32,552 nt of DNA. It comes from Gemmatimonadaceae bacterium. Its GTDB lineage: Bacteria; Gemmatimonadota; Gemmatimonadetes; Gemmatimonadales; Gemmatimonadaceae. The position numbers and the translations under genes are program-made. Below are positions 15,267 through 26,414 of this stretch, one piece after another. Under the pieces are notes generated by a model. That model saw nothing but the letters and a program-made list of their open reading frames with translations. It searched no databases and was not told where the DNA came from. The DNA lies in contig JACCRF010000153.1 in assembly GCA_013813715.1 (NCBI GenBank), positions 1-32,552 on the forward strand. The letters are read 5' to 3'. Position 1 is the stretch's first letter, and the number at the start of each line of letters is the position of its first letter.

Positions 15267-16697
15267 ATGACCGCAACAATGCCCCCCGCCAGCGCGCAGG
15301 CTGCTCCGCAGTCCGCAGTTATCCCGCTGTCCGCAGTTAGTCCGCGGTCCGCATTGGTGCCGATGCCCCCCTGCGATCACGTCCCCCGCAAGTACCAGGG
15401 GCCGTCACGCGCGGAAGTCCTGGCGATGCGGAAACAGTACGCCAATCCCGCCGTCTTCACGCTGTACAAAGATCCTCTCATGCTCGTCGAAGGGCACATG
15501 CAGTGGCTGTTCGACGAGACCGGGCGCCGCTATCTGGACATGCTCGCAGGCATCGTCACGGTTTCCTGCGGCCATTGTCATCCGAGGGTAACGGCGAAAA
15601 TCCACGCGCAGGTTGACACGCTCCAGCACGCGACGACGATCTATCTGCACCCGGGGATGGCGGAGTTTGCGAAGAAGCTCGCGTCGAAGATGCCCGAAGG
15701 GCTCGACGTCACCTATTTCCTGAACAGCGGAAGCGAGGCGAATGACCTCGCCGTGCAGATGGCGCGGCTCTACACCGGGAACAGCGACGTGATCGCCCTT
15801 CGGAACTCCTACCACGGCGCGTCTCCCTCGGCCAACACGCTGACGTCGCACAGTACGTGGAAGTACGCTGTCAACGGCAGCGGCGGCGTTCATCACGCCA
15901 TCAATCCGGATCCTTATCGGAGTCCATTCTCCGGCACGCCCGAGGAGATTGCGTCTCAGAGCGCGGCCGACATCCGCGACCTAATCCGCTACTCCACTCC
16001 CGGCAAGGTCGCGGCGTTCATCGCCGAGCCAATTCAGGGTGTGGGGGGGACGACGCATGGTGCGCCGAACTACCTCAAGGAAGCCTACGCGATCGTCCGC
16101 GAGCATGGCGGACTCTGCATCGCCGATGAGGTGCAAACCGGATTCGGGAGGACCGGTGACCACTACTGGGGATTCCAGAACTGGGACGTCGTTCCGGACT
16201 TCGTCGTGATGGCGAAGGGCATTGGCAACGGCGTGCCCCTGGCCGCGGTGACGACGCGCATGGAGATCGCGCAACAGCTCACGCAGCGCGTGCACTTCAA
16301 CACGTTCGGCGGCAACCCGGTGTGCATGGCGGCGGGCATGGCGGTGCTCGACGTGATCGACGAGGATGGGCTTCAGGAGAACTCGCGCGTGGTGGGTGGG
16401 CGGCTCAAGGGCGGACTTCGAAAGCTGATGGATGAACACCCTCTTATCGGCGATGTTCGCGGCATGGGGTTGATGCTCGGTGTTGAGCTCGTTCGCGACC
16501 GCTCGAGCAAAGAGCCCGCGAAAGCGGAGACGCTTCAGGTGCTCGAGGAGGCACGCGCAATGGGCGTGCTCATCGGCAAGGGCGGGCTCGACGGCAACGT
16601 CATCCGCATCAAGCCGCCGATGTGCATCACCGCCGAGGACGCCGATTTCGCCCTCGATGTGATCCACCACGCATTGGCGGAGGCCGAAGCGCGGTGA
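15267..16697 (+). CDS. Class III aminotransferase, AGXT2-like (beta-alanine/beta-aminoisobutyrate)
   Basis: This PLP enzyme of 476 residues (444 from the internal ATG) probably moves the amino group of beta-alanine or beta-aminoisobutyrate to pyruvate or glyoxylate, giving the semialdehyde used by MmsA. The PLP lysine is K317 (VMAKGIGNG) and the cofactor-binding Asp is D287 (CIADEVQTGFGR). From PPCDHVPRKYQ onward it strongly resembles animal AGXT2 as I recall that sequence. The first 32 residues include a three-copy six-residue repeat and have no family counterpart. The ATG at 15363, just after that repeat, is a credible alternative start. The 15267 ATG directly abuts the preA stop. The 3' end overlaps the next gene (GTGA). 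Confidence 0.9.
   Translation: MTATMPPASAQAAPQSAVIPLSAVSPRSALVPMPPCDHVPRKYQGPSRAEVLAMRKQYANPAVFTLYKDPLMLVEGHMQWLFDETGRRYLDMLAGIVTVSCGHCHPRVTAKIHAQVDTLQHATTIYLHPGMAEFAKKLASKMPEGLDVTYFLNSGSEANDLAVQMARLYTGNSDVIALRNSYHGASPSANTLTSHSTWKYAVNGSGGVHHAINPDPYRSPFSGTPEEIASQSAADIRDLIRYSTPGKVAAFIAEPIQGVGGTTHGAPNYLKEAYAIVREHGGLCIADEVQTGFGRTGDHYWGFQNWDVVPDFVVMAKGIGNGVPLAAVTTRMEIAQQLTQRVHFNTFGGNPVCMAAGMAVLDVIDEDGLQENSRVVGGRLKGGLRKLMDEHPLIGDVRGMGLMLGVELVRDRSSKEPAKAETLQVLEEARAMGVLIGKGGLDGNVIRIKPPMCITAEDADFALDVIHHALAEAEAR
15309..15362 (+). repeat. Three 18-bp tandem units at the aminotransferase N-terminus
   Basis: Units at 15309-15326, 15327-15344 and 15345-15362 share a TCCGCA core and encode the six-residue repeats QSAVIP, LSAVSP and RSALVP. 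The array ends exactly one base before an in-frame ATG (15363). Confidence 0.8.
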
Positions 16698-18085
16698 GAT
16701 TCGACAAGATCGTTCGAGGCGGCAACGTTGTGACGCCGCGCGGTACCAGCGTCACCGACGTCGGTATCGTGGGTGAGAAAATCGCCGCAATCGGGCCTGA
16801 TCTCGACGGCTCGCCCGGCGCGCAGATCATCGACGCCAGCGGCCACCACGTAATTCCGGGTGTGCTCGACGTGCACGTCCACCTCGAGCTGCCCTTCTGC
16901 GGAACCGTCTCGTCGGACGACTACCGAACCGGAACTCGCGCAGGCGCCCGCGGCGGCGTTACGACGCTGATTGACTTCGCGATTCCGTACGCCAACGAAT
17001 CGCTGAGCCAGGCCGCCGATAACTGGATGGCCCGTGCCGAAGGGAAAGCGCTCATCGACTACACGTTTCACATCTGCATCACGCGGTACAACGAGCACAA
17101 GGATCAGATAAAGGGAATGGTCGACCGTGGCTTCACCACGTTCAAGGAGTTCATGATCTATGAGTCGGAGGGCTGGCAGTCAGACGACCGCGCGCTCTTC
17201 GGAACGCTGGAGAAAATGAACGAGTACGGTACGATGCTCCTTGTCCATGCCGAGTCGTCGCGCGTGCTCGACGAGCTGATCGAGCGCCATCACACACCGG
17301 CGCTGATGAAGGAGCACGGCGCGCGCCTGCATCGGATGACGCGCCCCAACTTCATCGAATCGGAGGCAGTGCAGCGTGTGGTGACCTGGTGCGAGGCCAC
17401 TGGTGGGCAGCTCTATATCGTCCACATGTCGACCGGAGAGGCCACGGACATCGTCAAGGCCGCGCAATCGCGTGGGGTGCCAGTCGTGGCCGAGACATGT
17501 GCGCAGTACCTGGTGCTGGATGACAGCGTGTTCGACCGCGAGGACGGCCACCTCTTCGCCTGCTGCCCGCAGCTCAAGAAGCCGAAGGATTCCGCGCGAC
17601 TGTGGGAGGGACTGAGGGACGGAGAAGTGTCGGTCATATCCACCGACACGTGCACGTTCACCCGAGAGCAGAAGGCGATGTGGGAGGGCGACTGGACGAA
17701 GATCCCGATGGGAATGCCGGGACTCGAGACGCTGTTGCCGCTGACGTACACGCACGGTGTGCTGAAAGACCGCATCTCGCTCGAGGACATGTGCATGAAG
17801 CTCAGCACGAACCCGGCGAAGATCATGGGGCTGTATCCGCGGAAGGGCGCAATCGAGGTGGGGAGCGACGCCGACCTCGCGATAATCCACCCGGACCGCG
17901 TGCATTGCGTCGACTGCGAGATCATGGAGACCAACGCCGACTGGTCGCCGTTTGAGGGATGGGACCTCGCGGGCTTTGCGCGCACGACCCTGTCGCGCGG
18001 AGACGTCATCGTGGATGACTACGCGGTGGTCGGGAAGGAAGGCCGGGGAAAGTGGCTGCCCCGGACGACGGCGGGACTACGATAG
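16694..18085 (+). CDS. hydA: Dihydropyrimidinase / D-hydantoinase
   Basis: This 463-residue cytosolic cyclic amidohydrolase opens dihydrouracil or dihydrothymine to N-carbamoyl-beta-amino acids. The binuclear metal site is complete: H61 and H63 in DVHVHLE, carboxylated K151 in TTFKEFMIYE, H185 in LLVHAES, H244 in YIVHMSTGEA and D318 in VISTDTCTFT; Y156 is the expected substrate-stabilising tyrosine. The length is typical. I chose the GTG at 16694, which overlaps the aminotransferase stop (GTGA) and puts RFDKIVRGG at the N-terminus as in the family. The open frame upstream covers the preceding gene. It acts between PreA and beta-ureidopropionase. Confidence 0.95.
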   Translation: MRFDKIVRGGNVVTPRGTSVTDVGIVGEKIAAIGPDLDGSPGAQIIDASGHHVIPGVLDVHVHLELPFCGTVSSDDYRTGTRAGARGGVTTLIDFAIPYANESLSQAADNWMARAEGKALIDYTFHICITRYNEHKDQIKGMVDRGFTTFKEFMIYESEGWQSDDRALFGTLEKMNEYGTMLLVHAESSRVLDELIERHHTPALMKEHGARLHRMTRPNFIESEAVQRVVTWCEATGGQLYIVHMSTGEATDIVKAAQSRGVPVVAETCAQYLVLDDSVFDREDGHLFACCPQLKKPKDSARLWEGLRDGEVSVISTDTCTFTREQKAMWEGDWTKIPMGMPGLETLLPLTYTHGVLKDRISLEDMCMKLSTNPAKIMGLYPRKGAIEVGSDADLAIIHPDRVHCVDCEIMETNADWSPFEGWDLAGFARTTLSRGDVIVDDYAVVGKEGRGKWLPRTTAGLR

Positions 18086-18129
18086 AATTCTCCCGGCCCA
18101 GCGCCGCCGGTCGCGTCCATAATACCACA

Positions 18130-19623
18130 ATGCACACCATTGAAGAGCTTGACGCAGAGCTGTCGGACAGCCCCTTGTGGAATCCGGATCTCGCCCCGAC
18201 ACCTCTCTCGCGTCGCACGTGGTCGACCTACAACATCGCCGCGCTGTGGATCGGAATGGCGGTGGTCATCACTACCTACACGCTCGCGTCGGGGCTGATG
18301 CAGCAGGGGATGAACTGGTACCAGGCGCTGTTTACCATCCTCCTTGGCAACGTGATCGTGCTGGTGCCAATGGTCTTGAACGCGCACGCAGGCACCAAGT
18401 ACGGCATCTCGTTTCCGGTGCTCTGCCGCGCAAGTTTCGGAGTGAAGGGAGCGAACGTCGCGGCGATGCTTCGCGCTGTCGTCGCGTGCGGATGGTTCGG
18501 AATCCAGACATGGATCGGTGGCCTCGCTCTCGACGCGCTGCTCGGCGCTGCGTGGCCCGGATGGACGGAGATCGGGATCCATACCGGCATCGCTTTCATG
18601 ATTTTCTGGGCGATTCAGGTTTACATCATCCTCAAGGGGACGGAAGGCATCAAAGTGCTCGAGAGCTGGTCGGCTCCGCTGCTTCTTGGAGGGGGTCTCC
18701 TGCTGCTCTGGTGGGCGATCCGGAACGGTGGCGGACTCGGCGCCATTCTCGCCGGATCGTCTAGACTGCAGCAGGGCTCGACGCCGTTCTGGACACTCTT
18801 CCCCGCCGCGCTTACCGCTAATGTAGGCTATTGGGCGACGCTTTCTCTCAATATTCCCGACTTCACGAGATACGCGAAAAGCCAGCGCTCGCAGGCGATG
18901 GGCCAGGCACTTGGACTCCCCGGGGCGATGGTGCTCTTCGCGTTCATCGGGGTGGCGGTGACGAGCGCGACGATCGTGATATTCGGCAAGGCAATCTGGG
19001 ATCCGGTTGAGCTGATCACGCGAATCGGCTCGCCGGCGATCATTATCTTCGGCGCGCTCGTCATTCTTGCGGCGCAGCTCACGACCAACATGGCGGCAAA
19101 TGTTGTGTCGCCGGCCAACGATTTCTCGAACCTCAGCCCGCGCAGGATAACCTACGTAACCGGCGGTCTCATTACCGCGGTAATCGGAATTCTGATGATG
19201 CCGTGGAAGCTGTATTCTGACGCGGCGGCGTACATATTCACCTGGCTCATCGGCTACTCGAGCCTCATGGGCGCACTCGGCGGAATCCTCATCGCCGATT
19301 ACTGGATCGTAAAGCGGCAGCGCCTCGACCTCCGCGATCTATTTGCAGTCGAGGGACGCTACACCTACTCCAATGGCTTCAACTGGCGGGCGATAGCCGC
19401 ACTCGTGCTCGCGATCCTTCCGGTCGTGCCCGGTTTCATCACCGCCGCCACGACGCCTGGCGGTCAGGTCGCGAATCCCGACCTCTTCGACCGGCTGTAC
19501 ACGTACGCCTGGTTCGTCACGTTTGCGCTGAGCTTCGCGCTCTATCTTATTCTGATGCGGGGTACGGCACGCGACCACGAGCCCGAAAGCCCCGCGCGGA
19601 ACTACTCCATCACCGGAAGCTGA
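18130..19623 (+). CDS. NCS1-family nucleobase permease (uracil/hydantoin/allantoin type)
   Basis: This 497-residue inner-membrane transporter has about 12 hydrophobic helices and is likely driven by a cation gradient. Mhp1-like substrate-site features are present: W122 and Q126 in CGWFGIQTWIGG, W235 before LNIPDFTRYAK, and NMAANVVSPANDFSNL in helix 8. Given its place among uracil and thymine degradation genes, import of uracil, thymine or their dihydro forms is likely; hydantoin or allantoin are alternatives. I chose the ATG at 18130, where the family sequence starts. An upstream GTG at 18052 would overlap the dihydropyrimidinase gene. No ribosome binding site is evident. Confidence 0.92.
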   Translation: MHTIEELDAELSDSPLWNPDLAPTPLSRRTWSTYNIAALWIGMAVVITTYTLASGLMQQGMNWYQALFTILLGNVIVLVPMVLNAHAGTKYGISFPVLCRASFGVKGANVAAMLRAVVACGWFGIQTWIGGLALDALLGAAWPGWTEIGIHTGIAFMIFWAIQVYIILKGTEGIKVLESWSAPLLLGGGLLLLWWAIRNGGGLGAILAGSSRLQQGSTPFWTLFPAALTANVGYWATLSLNIPDFTRYAKSQRSQAMGQALGLPGAMVLFAFIGVAVTSATIVIFGKAIWDPVELITRIGSPAIIIFGALVILAAQLTTNMAANVVSPANDFSNLSPRRITYVTGGLITAVIGILMMPWKLYSDAAAYIFTWLIGYSSLMGALGGILIADYWIVKRQRLDLRDLFAVEGRYTYSNGFNWRAIAALVLAILPVVPGFITAATTPGGQVANPDLFDRLYTYAWFVTFALSFALYLILMRGTARDHEPESPARNYSITGS

Positions 19624-19639
19624 GACAGGAACCGACCGA

Positions 19640-20509
19640 ATGCCGAAAGTCGTGAAGTGCGGCCTCATCCAGGCCACACACGCGTGCGACACCAGCGAGC
19701 CCCTCGAGACGATCAGGGAAGCCAATATCGCCAAGCACGTGCCGCTGATCGAGCAGGCCGCGAGCGAGGGCGTGCAGATTCTCTGCATGCAGGAGATCTT
19801 CACCGGACCGTATTTCTGCGCCGAGCAGACGACACGCTGGTACGACTCCACCGAGCGGATTCCCGACGGGCCAACGACGAAGCTCATGCAGGAACTGGCG
19901 AAGCGGCACAACATGGTGATCGTCGTGCCGATTTACGAAGAGGAATCGCCCGGCGTGTACTACAACACCGCCGCCGTCATCGACGCCGACGGCACCTATT
20001 TGGGCAAGTATCGCAAGAACCACATTCCCCATGTTGCGCCGGGATTCTGGGAAAAGTTCTACTTCAAGCCGGGCAACCTCGGGTATCCCGTGTTCAAGAC
20101 GGCGTACGCCGACATCGGCGTCTACATCTGCTACGACAGGCACTTCCCCGAAGGGGCACGGGCGCTCGGGCTGAATGGCGCGGAGATCGTGTTCAACCCG
20201 TCGGCGACCGTCGCCGGGCTGTCGGAGTATCTATGGAAGCTCGAGCAGCCCGCCCACGCCGTGGCCAACGCGTATTTCGTCGGCGCCATCAATCGTGTGG
20301 GACGCGAGCAGCCCTGGGACATCGGCGAGTTCTACGGCCAGAGCTACTTCTGCGATCCGCGCGGTCAGTTTCTGGCAACCGCGAGCCGAGACAAGACCGA
20401 GTTGGTCACTGCCGAGCTCGATCTCGACAAGGTGCGCGAGGTGCGGAACGTCTGGCAGTTCTACCGTGATCGGCGGCCTGAGACGTACGACGAGCTCGTA
20501 GCGCTGTAA
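19640..20509 (+). CDS. Beta-ureidopropionase (N-carbamoyl-beta-alanine amidohydrolase)
   Basis: This 289-residue carbon-nitrogen hydrolase (nitrilase superfamily) splits N-carbamoyl-beta-alanine or N-carbamoyl-beta-aminoisobutyrate into the beta-amino acid, ammonia and CO2. The catalytic triad is visible as E52 (CMQEIFTGPYF), K126 (LGKYRKNHIPH) and C164 (VYICYDRHFPEGAR). Residues FNPSATVAGLSEYLWKLEQP follow the family pattern for carbamoyl substrates. The ATG at 19640 is preceded by an AGGA site. It is the last gene of the island. N-carbamoyl-putrescine amidase is a related alternative, made less likely by the neighbours. Confidence 0.93.
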   Translation: MPKVVKCGLIQATHACDTSEPLETIREANIAKHVPLIEQAASEGVQILCMQEIFTGPYFCAEQTTRWYDSTERIPDGPTTKLMQELAKRHNMVIVVPIYEEESPGVYYNTAAVIDADGTYLGKYRKNHIPHVAPGFWEKFYFKPGNLGYPVFKTAYADIGVYICYDRHFPEGARALGLNGAEIVFNPSATVAGLSEYLWKLEQPAHAVANAYFVGAINRVGREQPWDIGEFYGQSYFCDPRGQFLATASRDKTELVTAELDLDKVREVRNVWQFYRDRRPETYDELVAL

Positions 20510-20559
20510 ATACGGGCACCCACGTCGCAGAGAACTGACGGCGCTACCGGAAACATCGA

Positions 20560-20907
20560 ATGAAGGATTTCGACACCTATCAGTCGCTCGCGCTGCGCAC
20601 CGCTTCCCCTGACAGCCTCGTTGACGCACCCGCGATGCTGAACGCGGCCGCACTCGGATTGGCAGGAGAGTCAGGCGAGATCGCCGATCACGTTAAGAAG
20701 ATCATGTTTCACGGTCATCCTCTCGACGACGCAACCCGCGACAAGATCGCAAAGGAGCTCGGCGACATTCTCTGGTACTGCGCGATGGGCGCCCGCGGAG
20801 TCGGCATGGGGCTCGGCGAGATCGCGACAATGAACGTCGAGAAGCTGAAGAAGCGCTACCCTGGAGGGTTCAGTGCCGAGAGGAGTCTGAACCGGCCGGA
20901 CGGTTAA
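20560..20907 (+). CDS. MazG-like nucleoside triphosphate pyrophosphohydrolase
   Basis: This 115-residue all-alpha protein has the MazG metal-binding set E37 and E40 (LAGESGEIADH) plus E66 and D69 (KELGDILWYC). Members hydrolyse NTPs or dNTPs to the monophosphate and pyrophosphate, often for house-cleaning of nucleotides. The protein is a single short MazG domain. It lies 50 bases after the beta-ureidopropionase gene on the same strand. Its stop overlaps by four bases the stop of the convergent nrnA gene. The exact nucleotide substrate is unknown. Confidence 0.85.
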   Translation: MKDFDTYQSLALRTASPDSLVDAPAMLNAAALGLAGESGEIADHVKKIMFHGHPLDDATRDKIAKELGDILWYCAMGARGVGMGLGEIATMNVEKLKKRYPGGFSAERSLNRPDG

Positions 20908-21938
20908 GCGAGCGCGTCAGAAGCCGTCGCGCCCACAAACTCCCGCGCCGCGTTCACGACTGTATGCCGCACCTCGTCCATCGTACCCGGTATCAGCGCC
21001 CCCGAAGCTCGCGCATGCCCGCCGCCCCCGAACTTCCTCGCGAACTCGTTGACGTTCACGTCGCCCGTGCTGCGAAACGATACCTTGATCTTCCCGTGTC
21101 CGAGGTCACGAAAGAGGATGGCCATCCGCGTTCCGCCAACCGACCGCGGATGCTCAGCAAGCCCTTCCAGATCTTCCGACTTGAGTCCGTATTCTTCAGC
21201 AGCGCCCGCCGCGACTGAAATCCACGAAACTCCGTAGGCGGGATCCACCTCCAGGGTCGCGAGCGCGTCGCGAAGCAGGTGAAGCCGGCCGATGGGGTGC
21301 GATGCGTACAGGCGCCGGTACATCGCCTCCGGCTCGACACCAGCAGCGAGAAGCTGGCTCGCCACGGCGAGGCAGCGCGCGCTCGTGTTCGCGAACCGGA
21401 ATCCGCCGGTGTCGGTGAGCAGCGCGACGTATAACGCGACAGCCATCTCCGGCGTTAGCTCGATACCGAGGGTCACTGCCAGGTCGTAGATCAGTTCACC
21501 CGTCGCGCAGGCGCTCGTGTCGGCGAGAATCTGATCGGTCGGCGGCTCGTCGCTCGGGATGTGATGGTCGATCACGAGCTTCGGGATTCGGAGCGATCGC
21601 ACGGTGTCGGCGAGTGACCCGAGCCGCTTCACGTCGTTGATGTCGAGCACAATCAGGAGGTCGGCTGTTCGAAGCCCCGCGGAACCTTCGGATGACGCGT
21701 CCACCACGCCAGTATGGAGCAGGAACCTGAATGCCTCGGGCCACGGTGTCGGATTGACGATTCTCACCGTCATGCCGAGAGACTCGAGAATCCGCGCCAA
21801 CGCAACCTCGGAGCCGCAGCCGTCGCCGTCCGCGTTAATGTGAGTGGATATTACGACAGAGCGCCCCGCGCGGAACTCACGCGCGAGACGCTCGATCGCT
21901 TCTCTTCGGGCTTGCGATACGGTTAGGAGATCAACCAC
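20904..21938 (-). CDS. nrnA: DHH/DHHA1 phosphoesterase, NrnA-like
   Basis: The protein has 344 residues and belongs to the family of nanoRNases and pAp phosphatases that finish RNA turnover. Motifs are H33-x-x-D37-x-D39 (STHINADGDG), D99 (VLDINDVKRL), the DHH triad D124-H125-H126 (VIDHHIPSD), D176 (LLTDTGGFRF) and the C-terminal DHHA1 signature FGGGGHARASG. I chose the GTG at 21938, preceded by GGAGG. It overlaps the end of the amino-acid permease gene by eight bases, so the two are translationally coupled. An open frame continues upstream to 22001 without family similarity. Cyclic-dinucleotide product hydrolysis is a possible role. Confidence 0.9.
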   Translation of the reverse strand: MVDLLTVSQARREAIERLAREFRAGRSVVISTHINADGDGCGSEVALARILESLGMTVRIVNPTPWPEAFRFLLHTGVVDASSEGSAGLRTADLLIVLDINDVKRLGSLADTVRSLRIPKLVIDHHIPSDEPPTDQILADTSACATGELIYDLAVTLGIELTPEMAVALYVALLTDTGGFRFANTSARCLAVASQLLAAGVEPEAMYRRLYASHPIGRLHLLRDALATLEVDPAYGVSWISVAAGAAEEYGLKSEDLEGLAEHPRSVGGTRMAILFRDLGHGKIKVSFRSTGDVNVNEFARKFGGGGHARASGALIPGTMDEVRHTVVNAAREFVGATASDALA

Positions 21939-23478
21939 TGGCCTCCGCTGATCCGATGCGCGAATGCGCCTTTCCGTACAGGAAGTAGATAAGGAGTCCA
22001 AGGATCAGCCACACGATGAGCCGGATCCAGGTGTCGCTGGGCAGGCTGTACATCATGTAGCCGCAGATGAGAATGGCGAGAATCGGAACCAGCGGCACCA
22101 GCGGCGTCCGGAAGGGCCGCGGGATGTCCGGACTCTTGCGGCGCAGGACGATGATGCCGGCCGACACGATTACGAAAGCGAGCAGCGTGCCGATGGATAC
22201 GAGCTCCCCGAGCAGACCGATCGGAAAGAGGCCCGCGATTACGGCGCACACCGCTCCCGTAAGGATCGTCGTGATGTACGGCGTCCGGAACTTCGGGTGG
22301 ATCTTGCCGAACACCGGCGGCAGGAGCCCGTCGCGTGACATGGTATAAAAGATTCGTGGCTGCGCCATGAGCATTACCAGTACCACTGACGCGAGCCCGG
22401 CTATCGCTCCGATGTTGATGATCGGCGTGAGCCAGGAGAGCGCCGGACCAGCGGCGTCGATTGCCACGAACACCGGGTGCGGTACGTCCAGGTTCCGGTA
22501 ACTGGTGAGACCAGTCATGACGAGCGCCATCAGTATGTACAGTACCGTACATATCGCGAGTGACCCGAGAATTCCGATGGGCATGTCGCGCTGCGGATTC
22601 TTCGCCTCCTGCGCCGCCGTCGAGACAGCGTCGAATCCGATGTACGCGAAGAAGACCACCGCCGCGCCACGGACGATGCCGGACCAGCCGAATTGCCCAT
22701 AGGTGCCTGTGTTCTCGGGAACGAACGGGTGCCAGTTGTCGGAGTTGACGTACATGAAGCCGAAGCCGATGACGAGTAGCACGATCGCCATCTTTACGAC
22801 CACAATCACATTGTTGAACCGTGCCGACTCCTTTATTCCGAGCACGAGCAGGAAGGTCATGAGTCCGACGAGGAACATCGCCGGCACATTGATAACGCCG
22901 CCCGCTACAGAGTATCGCGACGTGTCGCACACTGCGTCCGTGGCGACCTTGATGACCTGGTTCGTTGCCGGATCGAAGCAGATCTGCGAAGCCACGAGAG
23001 TATGAGTCCCCTCAATCCCCAGTGGAGCACTCGTAAACTGCACCGGGATACGGAAGCCGAGCTCGTTCATGAACGCCGAGAAGTAGCCAGACCATCCAAC
23101 GGCGACAGTCGCGGCACCGAACAGGTATTCGAGAATCAGGTCCCAGCCGATGATCCACGCCGTGAGCTCGCCGAGCGTCGCGTAGCCGTAGGTGTACGCG
23201 CTGCCGGCGATCGGAATCATCGCCGCGAACTCCGCGTAGCAGAGGCCGGCGAACAAGCACCCCAGCCCCGCCACGATGAAGGAGTAGACGATAGCCGGTC
23301 CGGCGTACTGCGCCGCCGCAGTTCCGGTGAGGACGAAGATGCCGGCACCAATGATAGCCCCGATGCCGAGTGTCGTCAGGTTGAGCGCGCCAAGAACGCG
23401 CTTCAAGCTATGGGTGCCTTCCTCCCCAGCCGCTTCGGCCTGTAGCGAGGCGACGCTTTTCTTCGACCAGATACCCAT
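21931..23478 (-). CDS. APC-superfamily amino-acid permease (YfnA/CAT-like)
   Basis: This 515-residue inner-membrane transporter has about 12 hydrophobic helices. The helix-1 signature TLGIGAIIGAGIFVLTG, the block PIAGSAYTYGYATLGELTAW and FFAYIGFDAVSTAAQEAKNPQRDMP place it with the cationic amino-acid transporter-like APC group. A ribosome binding site (GGAGAA) precedes the ATG at 23478. A loop of roughly 60 residues (about 150-215) containing two cysteines lies between early helices and is longer than in many relatives. The amino acid carried cannot be read from the sequence. It is coupled to nrnA by an eight-base overlap. Confidence 0.92.
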   Translation of the reverse strand: MGIWSKKSVASLQAEAAGEEGTHSLKRVLGALNLTTLGIGAIIGAGIFVLTGTAAAQYAGPAIVYSFIVAGLGCLFAGLCYAEFAAMIPIAGSAYTYGYATLGELTAWIIGWDLILEYLFGAATVAVGWSGYFSAFMNELGFRIPVQFTSAPLGIEGTHTLVASQICFDPATNQVIKVATDAVCDTSRYSVAGGVINVPAMFLVGLMTFLLVLGIKESARFNNVIVVVKMAIVLLVIGFGFMYVNSDNWHPFVPENTGTYGQFGWSGIVRGAAVVFFAYIGFDAVSTAAQEAKNPQRDMPIGILGSLAICTVLYILMALVMTGLTSYRNLDVPHPVFVAIDAAGPALSWLTPIINIGAIAGLASVVLVMLMAQPRIFYTMSRDGLLPPVFGKIHPKFRTPYITTILTGAVCAVIAGLFPIGLLGELVSIGTLLAFVIVSAGIIVLRRKSPDIPRPFRTPLVPLVPILAILICGYMMYSLPSDTWIRLIVWLILGLLIYFLYGKAHSRIGSAEASG

Positions 23479-23516
23479 TCGATTTTCTCCGTGAGCAGCG
23501 GAAATGAAGCAATTGC

Positions 23517-23548
23517 GGGCCGGACGGGCATGCCAGAAGAGCCGGCCC
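23517..23548. other. GC-rich hairpin between guaB and the permease gene
   Basis: GGGCCGG (23517-23523) and CCGGCCC (23542-23548) can form a 7-bp stem with an 18-base loop. It lies in the 192-base gap upstream of the permease and downstream of guaB. There is no T-run, so I cannot say whether it terminates guaB or regulates the permease. Nothing else is visible in this gap. Confidence 0.25.
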
Positions 23549-23670
23549 GGCAGCGGTACGTCGTCGTTACAAAGCGAGGGGAAGTTGTCGCGCCGGATGA
23601 ACCGTTGTCAAGCAAAACCGGTGTCTGTCAGCTTCAAATTCGTCCTTACATCTCCTGACAATTGGAGCGA

Positions 23671-26312
<2,642 letters not shown>

Positions 26313-26380
26313 TGGCGGATCTCCCGTGGCTGGTACGAGCGTCACTGCCCGCTACGGTACGCGGCGGGATCAGGAACGTC

Positions 26381-26414
26381 AACATAGAAAGACGCGGAGG
26401 TGACTTTCTATGTT
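26381..26414. repeat. Perfect 11-bp inverted repeat
   Basis: AACATAGAAAG (26381-26391) and CTTTCTATGTT (26404-26414) are exact reverse complements around a 12-base spacer. The element lies between the divergent S9 hydrolase gene and the SusC/SusD remnant. It could be a dyad operator or a scar of a lost element. It is not terminator-like. Confidence 0.75.

Noticed and set aside
26381-26414. Intrinsic terminator
   Set aside because: The stem is AT-rich, is not followed by a U-run and lies between divergent genes.
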